8,221 bases of DNA from Streptomyces speibonae (GTDB lineage Bacteria; Actinomycetota; Actinomycetes; Streptomycetales; Streptomycetaceae), in NCBI GenBank assembly GCA_000715605.1, contig KL568539.1, positions 52,342-60,562 of the forward strand, in the 5' to 3' direction. Under the pieces are notes generated by a model that saw nothing but the letters and a program-made list of their open reading frames with translations, searched no databases and was not told the origin of the DNA. Positions 1 through 6,462 of this stretch are shown one piece after another. Within the stretch, counting starts at the first letter, position 1. Each line of letters starts with the position of its first letter. The translations under genes and the position numbers were made by a program.

Positions 1-981
1 GAGCCGCTGGAGCAGGTGCGGCTGGTCTCCAGCGGGACCGAGGCCACCATGTCGGCGATCCGCCTCGCGCGCGGCTTCACGCAGCGCACCAAGGTGATCA
101 AGTTCGCCGGGTGCTACCACGGCCACGTCGACTCGCTGCTCGCCTCCGCCGGGTCCGGGCTGGCCACGTTCGCGCTGCCCGACACCCCCGGCGTCACCGG
201 CGCCCAGGCCGGCGACACCATCGTGCTGCCGTACAACGACCTCGACGCCGTGCACGCCGCGTTCGCCGCGCACCCCGGTGAGATCGCCTGCGTGATCACC
301 GAGGCCTCGCCCGGCAACATGGGCGTCGTACCGCCGCTGCCCGGTTTCAACCAGGGTCTCAAGGACGCGTGCGCGGCGAACGGCGCGCTGTACGTCTCGG
401 ACGAGGTGATGACGGGCTTCCGGACCAGCCGCGCCGGGTGGTACGGCGTCGACGGCGTCCGTCCCGACCTGATGACCTTCGGCAAGGTGATGGGCGGCGG
501 CTTCCCGGCCGCGGCCTTCGGCGGGCGCGCCGACGTGATGGCGCACCTCGCCCCCGCCGGGCCCGTCTACCAGGCCGGCACCCTCTCCGGGAACCCCGTC
601 GCCACCGCCGCCGGGCTGGCCCAGCTGCGCCTGCTCGACGACGCCGCGTACGAGAAGGTGAACGCCGTCTCGGCGCAGATCCAGGCGCTCGTCGCCGAGG
701 CGCTGGCCAAGGAGGGGGTGGCGCACACGCTGCAGAACGCCTCCAACATGTTCTCGGTGTTCTTCACCGACCGCCCGGTGCGCAGCTACGAGGACGCCAA
801 GGCGCAGGAGTCGTTCCGCTTCACCGCGTTCTTCCACTCCCTGCTCGAGAACGGCGTGTATCTGCCGCCGTCGGCCTTCGAGTCCTGGTTCGTGTCCACG
901 GCCCACGACGAGCGGGCCGTCCAGCGCATCGCCGACGCCCTCCCGGCGGCGGCCCGAGCGGCAGCGGAGGCGACCGCGTGA
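1..981 (+). CDS. hemL: Glutamate-1-semialdehyde 2,1-aminomutase (5' end missing)
   Basis: PLP enzyme that converts glutamate-1-semialdehyde to 5-aminolevulinate, the last step of the C5 route to tetrapyrroles; cytoplasmic. The frame is open from base 1, so the gene begins upstream; 326 residues are visible of an expected total near 430-440. Seen: the [10 protein letters not shown] phosphate-binding segment at visible residues 10-19, a GCYHGH segment near 37-42, [12 protein letters not shown] near 103-114, DEVMTGFR with the pyridine-binding Asp at visible residue 134, and TFGKVMGGG with the Schiff-base Lys at residue 162 (codon 484-486). The GTG at 16 lies inside the conserved core and is not a start. 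The stop TGA (979-981) overlaps the GTG start of the next gene, implying a shared transcript. The motif set separates it from ordinary class III aminotransferases, so the call is secure. Confidence 0.96.
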   Translation, partial: EPLEQVRLVSSGTEATMSAIRLARGFTQRTKVIKFAGCYHGHVDSLLASAGSGLATFALPDTPGVTGAQAGDTIVLPYNDLDAVHAAFAAHPGEIACVITEASPGNMGVVPPLPGFNQGLKDACAANGALYVSDEVMTGFRTSRAGWYGVDGVRPDLMTFGKVMGGGFPAAAFGGRADVMAHLAPAGPVYQAGTLSGNPVATAAGLAQLRLLDDAAYEKVNAVSAQIQALVAEALAKEGVAHTLQNASNMFSVFFTDRPVRSYEDAKAQESFRFTAFFHSLLENGVYLPPSAFESWFVSTAHDERAVQRIADALPAAARAAAEATA

Positions 982-1679
982 GTACCGAAGAGAAGCACGC
1001 CGAGAACGAGGACATCACCGTCGTCCATCTGATGCGGCACGGCGAGGTCGACAACCCCGACGGCATCCTCTACGGCCGCCTGGCCGGCTACCACCTCTCC
1101 GAGCTGGGCCGCCGCATGGCCGACCGGGTCGCCGAGCACCTCGCGTCCCGCGACGTCGTCCATGTCGGCGCCTCCCCGCTGGAGCGGGCGCAGGAGACGG
1201 CCGAGCCGATCGCCAAGGCGCACGGGCTGGACATCGTCACCGACGAGCGGCTGCTCGAGGCGGAGAACGTCTTCCAGGGCAAGACCTTCGGCATCGGGGA
1301 CGGCGCGCTGCGCCGCCCGGCCAACTGGAAGCATGTGATCAACCCGTTCAAGCCGTCCTGGGGCGAGCCGTACGTCGACCAGGTCGTCCGCATGACGGGC
1401 GCGCTGAACGCGGCCAAGGACGCGGCGCGCGGACACGAGGCGGTGCTGGTCAGCCATCAGCTGCCGATCTGGGTCGTACGGTCCTACGTCGAGAAGCGGC
1501 GGCTGTGGCACGACCCGCGCAAGCGGCAGTGCACGCTCGCCTCGCTGACCTCCTTCACCTACCGGGGGGACCGCATCGTCTCCGTCGGTTACAGCGAGCC
1601 GGCCCGCGATCTGGTGCCGAAGCATCTGCTGGCGGGCGCCAAGCCGGTGAAGGGGAAGGACAAGGCCTACGGGGCGTGA
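978..1679 (+). CDS. Histidine phosphatase family protein (phosphoglycerate mutase-like)
   Basis: A 233-residue cytoplasmic member of the histidine phosphatase superfamily, which transfers phosphate through a phosphohistidine. Seen: MRHGE with Arg20, nucleophile His21 and Gly22; [10 protein letters not shown] with Arg70; an acidic segment [11 protein letters not shown] around Glu94, the usual place of the proton donor; and VSHQLP with the second catalytic His160. Start: GTG 978 overlaps the hemL stop as GTGA, with GGAGG at 966-970 seven bases upstream; the same frame is open further upstream, but only inside hemL. Most bacterial members of this size are phosphatases rather than glycolytic mutases; the substrate cannot be read from sequence. 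Coupling to hemL suggests co-expression with haem synthesis but does not prove a role there. Confidence 0.9.
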   Translation: MSTEEKHAENEDITVVHLMRHGEVDNPDGILYGRLAGYHLSELGRRMADRVAEHLASRDVVHVGASPLERAQETAEPIAKAHGLDIVTDERLLEAENVFQGKTFGIGDGALRRPANWKHVINPFKPSWGEPYVDQVVRMTGALNAAKDAARGHEAVLVSHQLPIWVVRSYVEKRRLWHDPRKRQCTLASLTSFTYRGDRIVSVGYSEPARDLVPKHLLAGAKPVKGKDKAYGA

Positions 1680-1684
1680 GACAA

Positions 1685-1701
1685 GGGCACCTTCGGTGTC
1701 C
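1685..1701 (+). terminator. Small hairpin just after the phosphatase stop codon
   Basis: A 7-bp stem (1685-1691 with 1695-1701, one G-U pair) closes on a 3-nt loop, six bases after the stop codon. There is no U-tract. It could be a weak terminator or 3' stabiliser of the hemL-phosphatase mRNA, or chance in GC-rich DNA. Confidence 0.3.
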
Positions 1702-1745
1702 AACGCGCGTACACCCAGCCCGGTAACGGCCTGACGTCGATTCGT

Positions 1746-1760
1746 TGCGAAATCTTCGCA
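1746..1760. promoter_or_regulatory. Perfect short palindrome (possible operator)
   Basis: TGCGAA-ATC-TTCGCA is a perfect 6-bp inverted repeat around three central bases, in an unusually AT-rich patch of the gap before the deacetylase-like gene. The heptamer TGCGAAA recurs in the near-palindrome at 3192-3211 before the thioredoxin gene. I do not recognise a named regulator for this exact spacing. Confidence 0.4.
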
Positions 1761-1768
1761 CTTGATCG

Positions 1769-1792
1769 GGAACCTCCCGGTCCGTCACGTCC
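1769..1792 (+). promoter_or_regulatory. Possible ECF sigma factor promoter for the lipoprotein gene
   Basis: GGAAC at 1769-1773 and GTCC at 1789-1792 are separated by 15 bases, resembling ECF promoters of the SigE type (GGAAC -35, GTC -10). Transcription would begin near 1798-1801, leaving a leader of about 35-40 nt with the ribosome binding site. The -10 lies within the left arm of the 14-bp inverted repeat. Spacing preference is from memory, so this is a candidate only. Confidence 0.35.
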
Positions 1793-1823
1793 TCTGAATG
1801 AGTGACCACCAGAGGACGTGACG
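1783..1823. repeat. Perfect 14-bp inverted repeat upstream of the lipoprotein gene
   Basis: CGTCACGTCCTCTG (1783-1796) is the exact reverse complement of CAGAGGACGTGACG (1810-1823), separated by 13 bases. The right arm ends two bases before the G-rich Shine-Dalgarno (1826-1831) of the gene starting at 1836. It may be a DNA operator, a leader-RNA hairpin able to affect ribosome loading, or a terminator for the upstream hemL operon, although no U-tract follows. Confidence 0.7.
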
Positions 1824-1835
1824 AAGGGGGGCGCC

Positions 1836-3131
1836 ATGCGTGCTCTCTCCCGCAGGGGAATGCTCGGGCTCGGCGCGGGTGCCGCTGCCGCCGTCTCGCT
1901 GGCGGGCTGCGGCGGTGACACAGACTCCGACGGTTCCACCCCCGGGAACGGTTCCGGCAAGGGGGGCGACGGCGGGTCCGGGAAGCCGAAGCCGACGAAG
2001 ACGGCCCGTCCGATCGGTGACGGGTCCACCTCCTTCACCGGCAAGCAGCCCCACCAGCCGGAGGCACCCGTGCCGCTGGAGCCGGGTCAGGAGCCCCCGC
2101 AGTTCGTCGTCTTCTCCTGGGACGGGGCCGGCGAGGTCGGCAACGGGCTCTTCCCCCGGTTCCTGGACCTCGCCAAGGAGCACGGCGCGTCCATGACCTT
2201 CTTCCTCTCGGGGCTGTATCTGCTCCCCGAGTCCAAGAAGCGGCTCTACGACCCGCCGAACAACCCGCGCGGCGCCTCCGACATCGGCTACCTCACCGAC
2301 GGGCACATCAAGGACACGCTGAAGAACCTGCGCCGCGCCTGGCTCGAGGGCCACGAGATCGGCACGCACTTCAACGGCCACTTCTGCGCCGGCTCCGGCA
2401 GCGTCGGCAACTGGACGCCGCAGCAGTGGCGCAACGAGATCGACCAGGCCAAGTCCTTCGTGAAGGAGTGGCGCACCAACTCCGGGTGGACCGACCTGGA
2501 GTCCCTGCCGTTCGACTACGACAAGGAGCTCGTCGGCGGCCGCACGCCCTGTCTGCTCGGCCAGGACAAGCTGCTGCCCACCGCCCGTGAGCTCGGCTGG
2601 CGCTACGACGCCTCCTCGCCCGGCGGACGGCAGGTCTGGCCCTCGAAGAAACAGGGCATATGGGACTTTCCGCTCCAGCAGGTCCCGTTCCCCGGGCGTT
2701 CCTTCGAGGTCCTGTCGATGGACTACAACATGCTCGCCAACCAGTCCCTCAACACGACCAAGGCGCCCGCCCACAACTACCCGGCCTGGCGCAAACAGGC
2801 CGCCGGCGCGTACATATCCGGCTTCAAGCGCGCATACGAGTCGAACCGGGCGCCGTTCTTCGTCGGCAACCACTTCGAGGAGTGGAACGGCGGCATCTAC
2901 ATGGACGCCGTGGAACAGGCGCTCAAGCACATCGCACGGGAGAAGGAGAAGGGCGGCGACGTGAGGATCGTCTCCTTCCGGCAGTTCACCGACTGGCTCG
3001 ACGTGCAGAAGCCGGAGATCCTCGACAAGCTCCGCACCCTGGAGGTCGGCCAGGAACCGGCCGGTGGCTGGAAGGCGTTCACCAAGGGCACCGGCGCCGG
3101 CGCCGGGACGGAGTCCGGCAACCCCGCCTGA
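1836..3131 (+). CDS. Lipoprotein with CE4 (chitin/polysaccharide deacetylase-like) domain
   Basis: A 431-residue predicted exported lipoprotein. Residues 5-10 (SRRGML) resemble a twin-arginine motif; a hydrophobic stretch leads to lipobox LAGC with lipidated Cys25, then a Gly/Ser/Lys/Pro-rich linker to about 70. The rest fits the NodB/CE4 fold: motif 1 SWDGA at 94-98, motif 2 GTHFNGH with His178 and His182, GRTPC at 235-239 (the RxP motif), LGWRYDAS near 253-260, and NRAPFFVGNH with His346 in the place of the last catalytic His. Layout and short matches (QWRNEI, NRAP, the C-terminal FTDWL block) recall metazoan chitin deacetylases more than NodB. Motif 1 has one Asp where CE4 enzymes have two, so activity is uncertain. 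Start: ATG 1836 follows AAGGGGGG (1824-1831) by four bases; GTG 1818 in the same frame would lie inside the inverted repeat. Likely acts on peptidoglycan or another envelope glycan. Confidence 0.85.
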   Translation: MRALSRRGMLGLGAGAAAAVSLAGCGGDTDSDGSTPGNGSGKGGDGGSGKPKPTKTARPIGDGSTSFTGKQPHQPEAPVPLEPGQEPPQFVVFSWDGAGEVGNGLFPRFLDLAKEHGASMTFFLSGLYLLPESKKRLYDPPNNPRGASDIGYLTDGHIKDTLKNLRRAWLEGHEIGTHFNGHFCAGSGSVGNWTPQQWRNEIDQAKSFVKEWRTNSGWTDLESLPFDYDKELVGGRTPCLLGQDKLLPTARELGWRYDASSPGGRQVWPSKKQGIWDFPLQQVPFPGRSFEVLSMDYNMLANQSLNTTKAPAHNYPAWRKQAAGAYISGFKRAYESNRAPFFVGNHFEEWNGGIYMDAVEQALKHIAREKEKGGDVRIVSFRQFTDWLDVQKPEILDKLRTLEVGQEPAGGWKAFTKGTGAGAGTESGNPA

Positions 3132-3156
3132 TATGCGGGTATCCGGCCGCGCGTGA

Positions 3157-3175
3157 GTGCGCAGGGGGGTGCGCA
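3157..3175. repeat. GTGCGCA direct repeat flanking a G-run
   Basis: GTGCGCA at 3157-3163 and 3169-3175 are spaced 12 bp apart. Because TGCGCA is self-complementary, the copies could also form a 6-bp stem (3158-3163 with 3170-3175) around a six-G loop. The function is unknown; in this base composition it could be chance. Confidence 0.3.
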
Positions 3176-3191
3176 AGATCCCCGGAACGGA

Positions 3192-3211
3192 CATGCGAAA
3201 CTTTTCACATG
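3192..3211. promoter_or_regulatory. Near-palindromic operator-like site overlapping the resA start codon
   Basis: CATGCGAAA (3192-3200), two central bases, then TTTCACATG (3203-3211): nine-base arms with one mismatch, ending on the ATG of the next gene. The inner 16 bases read TGCGAA-N4-TTCACA, one base from the Streptomyces Rex operator pattern TGTGAA-N4-TTCACA. They also read TGCGA-N6-TCACA, close to CRP/FNR-type sites. Regulator identity is inferred. Confidence 0.45.
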
Positions 3212-3868
3212 AGTGCCGCACGCCGCGCCCCCCAGCGCTCGAACCGGGCCCCGCAGAGCTCGCACCGCGCCACCCGCGCCGTCCGCGTCCGCCGTCGCGC
3301 CGGCCTGGCCGCCGGTGCCGCCGCGGCCGCACTGGTCGTCTCCGCCTGCGGCTCCGGCGGCACGTCGGGCGGCGGCGGTGACACCGGCTACGTGGCCGGG
3401 TCCGACGGCATCGCCACCGTGGCGAAGGGCAGCCGCGCCGACGCCCCCGACCTGTCCGGCAAGACCGTCGACGGCGACCGGCTCGACGTCGACGACTACA
3501 AGGGCAAGGTCGTCGTCGTCAACGTGTGGGGCTCCTGGTGTCCCCCCTGCCGCGCCGAGGCCAAGAACTTCGAGAAGGTGTACCAGGACCTCAAGGACGA
3601 GGGCGTCCAGTTCGTCGGGATCAACACCCGTGACGCCACCGTCGGTCCGGCTCGCGCCTTCGAGGAGGAGCAGGGGGTCACCTACCCGAGCCTGTTCGAC
3701 CCGGCCGGCAAGCTGATGCTCCGCTTCGAGAAGGGCACCCTCAACCCGCAGGCCGTTCCCTCCACCCTCGTCTTCGACCGGGAGGGGAAGATCGCCGCGC
3801 GCTCGCTCCAGGCACTCAGCGAGGAGAAGCTGCGCAAGATGATCGACCCGGTCCTCGCGGAGAAGTGA
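3209..3868 (+). CDS. resA: Thioredoxin-like lipoprotein for cytochrome c maturation (ResA/TlpA family)
   Basis: A 219-residue extracytoplasmic thiol-disulfide oxidoreductase. Residues 1-30 are unusually long and arginine-rich for a signal-peptide n-region; a hydrophobic stretch follows, then lipobox VSAC with Cys47 and a Gly/Ser linker. The thioredoxin fold runs from about 75 to the end: VVVNVWGSWCPPC with active cysteines 111 and 114, GINTRD, then the cis-proline loop VPST (Pro184) and LVFDREG. ResA proteins reduce the CXXCH cysteines of apocytochrome c before haem attachment. The next gene, ccdA, begins one base after its stop and would supply its electrons. ATG 3209 is the only plausible start, since no ATG or GTG precedes it in frame within the gap. 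It has no convincing Shine-Dalgarno, and a near-palindrome overlaps it. A general TlpA-type role is possible, but the operon supports cytochrome c maturation. Confidence 0.9.
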   Translation: MSAARRAPQRSNRAPQSSHRATRAVRVRRRAGLAAGAAAAALVVSACGSGGTSGGGGDTGYVAGSDGIATVAKGSRADAPDLSGKTVDGDRLDVDDYKGKVVVVNVWGSWCPPCRAEAKNFEKVYQDLKDEGVQFVGINTRDATVGPARAFEEEQGVTYPSLFDPAGKLMLRFEKGTLNPQAVPSTLVFDREGKIAARSLQALSEEKLRKMIDPVLAEK

Positions 3869-3869
3869 C

Positions 3870-4637
3870 GTGACCGCGGTGTCCATGCTGGCCGCCGACC
3901 CCGGCGAGACGGTACGCAGCGGGGCGCTGCTGCTCGCCCTGCCCATCGCCGTGCTCGGCGGGCTCGTCTCCTTCTTCTCGCCCTGCGTGCTCCCGCTGGT
4001 CCCCGGCTACCTCTCCTACGTCACCGGCGTCTCCGGCACCGACCTGGCCGAGGCCCGGCGCGGCCGCATGGTGGCCGGCGCCTCGCTGTTCGTCCTCGGC
4101 TTCACCGCCGTGTTCGTCTCCGGCGGCGCCTTCTTCGGCTACTTCGGACAGAACCTCCAGGAACAGTCGGACGTCCTGTCCAAGGTGCTCGGCGTCTTCA
4201 TGATCCTCATGGGTGTCTTCTTCATGGGCCTGATGCCCTGGCTCACCCAGCGCGAGTTCCGCTTCCACCGGCGGCCGGCGACCGGGCTGGTCGGCGCCCC
4301 CGTCATCGGCGCCCTCTTCGGCATCGGCTGGACCCCCTGCATCGGTCCGACGCTCGCCTCCGTCACGGCCCTGTCGTTCAACGAGGCCACCGCCGGCCGC
4401 GGCGCGCTCCTCACGGTCGCGTACTGTCTCGGCCTCGGCGCGCCGTTCGTGCTCACCGCCGTCGCCTTCCGCAAGGCGCTCGGCGCCTTCGGCTGGGTCA
4501 AGCGCCACTACACCTGGGTGATGCGCATCGGCGGCATCATGATGATCGCGACCGGACTGCTGCTGCTGACCGGAGTGTGGGACATCATCGTGCAGCACAT
4601 GCAGACCTGGTCCAACGGCTTCACTGTGGGGATCTGA
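3870..4637 (+). CDS. ccdA: Cytochrome c biogenesis transmembrane protein CcdA
   Basis: A 255-residue membrane protein of the CcdA/DsbD transmembrane family, which moves electrons from cytoplasmic thioredoxin to extracytoplasmic thiol proteins. Seen: about six hydrophobic segments and the paired signature motifs SFFSPCVLPLVPGYLSY with Cys39 and GIGWTPCIGPTLAS with Cys157, the two intramembrane redox cysteines expected in symmetric helices. Length is normal for minimal CcdA. Start: GTG 3870, one base after the resA stop, with GGAGAAG at 3859-3865 inside the end of resA; GTG 3879 and ATG 3885 are in-frame alternatives that would leave the membrane domain intact. Position between a thioredoxin lipoprotein and resB makes the cytochrome c pathway its most likely use, and the adjacent lipoprotein its likely partner. 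Confidence 0.93.
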   Translation: MTAVSMLAADPGETVRSGALLLALPIAVLGGLVSFFSPCVLPLVPGYLSYVTGVSGTDLAEARRGRMVAGASLFVLGFTAVFVSGGAFFGYFGQNLQEQSDVLSKVLGVFMILMGVFFMGLMPWLTQREFRFHRRPATGLVGAPVIGALFGIGWTPCIGPTLASVTALSFNEATAGRGALLTVAYCLGLGAPFVLTAVAFRKALGAFGWVKRHYTWVMRIGGIMMIATGLLLLTGVWDIIVQHMQTWSNGFTVGI

Positions 4638-4641
4638 TCCG

Positions 4642-6462
4642 ATGAGCAACACCACGACAGACAACGCCCCGAAGGCCGGTGACGACCAGGACCTCGGCGC
4701 CGCCGGCTCCCAGCTGTCCACCGCGCCCAAGGAGGAGCAGCCCAACCTGCCGTCCCTGGGCCTCGTCGGCTGGGCCCGCTGGTTCTGGCGGCAGCTCACC
4801 TCCATGCGGGTCGCGCTGCTGCTCCTGCTGCTGCTGTCGCTCGGCGCGATCCCCGGCTCCCTCATCCCGCAAACCGGCATCGACGAGACCAAGGTCGCCG
4901 CCTTCCGCGAGCAGCACGACATCCTCGCGCCGGTCTACGACAAGCTCGGGCTCTTCAACGTCTACAGCTCGGTGTGGTTCTCCGCGATCTACATCCTGCT
5001 GTTCGTCTCCCTCATCGGCTGCATCGTGCCCCGCACCTGGCAGTTCGTGGGCCAGCTGCGCGGACGCCCGCCGGGGGCGCCCCGCCGGCTGACCCGGCTG
5101 CCCGCGCACACCACCTGGCGCACCGAGGCGGAACCCGAGCAGGTCCGCGAGGCCGCCCTGGCCCTGCTCCGGAGGCGCCGCTTCCGCGCCCATGTCGTCG
5201 GTGACGCCGTCGCCGCCGAGAAGGGCTATCTGCGCGAGGTCGGCAACCTGGTCTTCCATGTCGCCCTGATCGTCATGCTGATCGCCTTCGCCTGGGGGCA
5301 GCTCTTCAAGTACGAGGGCAACAAGCTCATCGTCGAGGGCGGCGGCTTCGCCAACACCCTCACCCAGTACGACGACTTCCGCTCCGGGAACCTGTTCACC
5401 GAGGACGACCTGGACCCGTTCAGCTTCGACCTCGTGGACTTCAAGGCGACGTACGAGCCGACCGGGCCGAACCGGGGCACCCCCCGGACGTACGAGGCGG
5501 ACCTCACCTACAGCGTCGGCGCCTACGGCGACGAGCGGAGGACCACCGTCAAGGTCAACGAGCCGCTGGAGATCGACGGCTCGAAGGTGTACCTCGTCAG
5601 CCACGGCTACGCGCCCGTCCTCACCGTGAAGGACGCGAGCGGCAAGGTGGTCATGGACAAGGAGGCCGTCGCCCTGCTGCCGCTCGACGGCAACGTGACC
5701 TCCTCCGGCGCCGTCAAGGTCATGGACGGCTACCGCAACGCCGACGGGGAGCGGGAGCAGCTCGGCTTCAACGCCTTCTTCCTGCCCACGTACGGCGGTG
5801 AGGGCAGCACGATGCTCTCCGTCTTCCCGGCGCTGATCAACCCGATGCTCGCGCTCTCCGCCTACCACGGTGACCTCGGCGTCGACGCGGGCACCCCGCA
5901 GAGCATCTACCAGCTCGACAAGACCAACATGGAGGAGTTCAAGGACTCCGACGGCAAGCTGTTCAAGAAGCAGCTCGCCCTCGGGGAGACCATGACCCTC
6001 CCGAACGGCGCCGGCACCGTGACCTTCGAGGGCGTCAAGGAGTGGGCCGGCTTCCAGATGGTCCAGGAGCCGGGCGGCGGCTGGGCGCTGGGCGGTGCGG
6101 TCGCCGCGATCGCCGGGCTCGCCGGCTCCCTGTTCATCCAGCGCCGCCGCGTGTGGGTGCGCGCGGTGCGCGGCGCCGACGGCGTCACCGTCGTCGAGAT
6201 GGCCGGACTCGGCCGCAGCGAGTCCGCGAAGGTCCCCGAGGAACTGGGCGACCTCGCCGGACTCCTCTACGACAAGGCACCGGGGGCGCCGGAACCCGAG
6301 GGCTCGGAGGAGGCCGACGGCTCCGACGACTCCGACAACTCCGCTGACTCCGGCGAGTCCGGCGACCCTGACCGGACCGATCCCAGGACCACCGGATCCA
6401 CCGACACCGACACCGACACCGACACCGAAGCCGTACCTGCCGAAGGGGCTGAGCAGCAGTGA
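4642..6462 (+). CDS. resB: Cytochrome c biogenesis protein ResB (Ccs1)
   Basis: A 606-residue subunit of the System II cytochrome c synthetase, which works with CcsB/ResC to bring haem across the membrane and attach it to apocytochrome. Seen: a hydrophilic N-terminus, WRQLTSMRVALLLLL leading into TM1 (about 57-77), TM2 (112-133), and TM3 (201-222) with His206, which matches the place of the TM haem-ligand histidine of CcsBA. A large extracytoplasmic domain (about 225-478) includes the VYLVSHGYAP segment with His321, followed by TM4 (481-499) and a cytoplasmic tail. The last 60 residues are acidic, low in complexity, rich in Ser, Asp and Thr, and contain a hexanucleotide repeat. Start: ATG 4642, four bases after the ccdA stop, with GGGGA at 4628-4632. 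The stop overlaps the ccsB start. Confidence 0.94.
   Translation: MSNTTTDNAPKAGDDQDLGAAGSQLSTAPKEEQPNLPSLGLVGWARWFWRQLTSMRVALLLLLLLSLGAIPGSLIPQTGIDETKVAAFREQHDILAPVYDKLGLFNVYSSVWFSAIYILLFVSLIGCIVPRTWQFVGQLRGRPPGAPRRLTRLPAHTTWRTEAEPEQVREAALALLRRRRFRAHVVGDAVAAEKGYLREVGNLVFHVALIVMLIAFAWGQLFKYEGNKLIVEGGGFANTLTQYDDFRSGNLFTEDDLDPFSFDLVDFKATYEPTGPNRGTPRTYEADLTYSVGAYGDERRTTVKVNEPLEIDGSKVYLVSHGYAPVLTVKDASGKVVMDKEAVALLPLDGNVTSSGAVKVMDGYRNADGEREQLGFNAFFLPTYGGEGSTMLSVFPALINPMLALSAYHGDLGVDAGTPQSIYQLDKTNMEEFKDSDGKLFKKQLALGETMTLPNGAGTVTFEGVKEWAGFQMVQEPGGGWALGGAVAAIAGLAGSLFIQRRRVWVRAVRGADGVTVVEMAGLGRSESAKVPEELGDLAGLLYDKAPGAPEPEGSEEADGSDDSDNSADSGESGDPDRTDPRTTGSTDTDTDTDTEAVPAEGAEQQ
6401..6424 (+). repeat. CCGACA hexanucleotide tandem repeat inside resB
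   Basis: Four exact consecutive copies of CCGACA, followed by a partial copy, encode alternating Thr-Asp in the ResB C-terminal tail. The unit is a multiple of three, so copy-number change would alter tail length without shifting frame. A looser TCCGAC-rich stretch precedes it at about 6320-6365. Confidence 0.85.

Noticed and set aside
369..977. Upstream extension of the phosphatase frame through hemL
   Set aside because: The extension is arginine/glycine-rich shadow sequence. The real start is GTG 978, with a ribosome binding site and family-matching N-terminus.
786..1703. Long antisense open frame (305 codons) over the end of hemL and the phosphatase gene
   Set aside because: It is the complement of strongly supported genes, has low-complexity Arg/Gly/Val-rich composition, and shows no motif; typical of high-GC DNA.
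1818..1835. GTG 1818 as start of the lipoprotein gene
   Set aside because: It lies inside the inverted repeat and has no Shine-Dalgarno; ATG 1836 has one and begins a normal signal peptide.
3123..3139. Five-bp hairpin around the deacetylase-like stop codon as a terminator
   Set aside because: The stem is too short to stand out in GC-rich sequence and has no U-tract.
2660..3208. Upstream extension of the thioredoxin frame through the deacetylase-like gene
   Set aside because: It lies inside another gene and its gap and shows no homology. ATG 3209 gives a proper lipoprotein signal peptide.
1785..3332. Antisense open frame of 515 codons over the deacetylase-like gene
   Set aside because: The sense strand carries a lipobox and CE4 motifs. 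The antisense product is Gly/Val/Leu/Arg-rich with no domain.
4621..5868. Antisense open frame of 415 codons over resB
   Set aside because: Shadow of resB, with compositional bias and no recognisable features.
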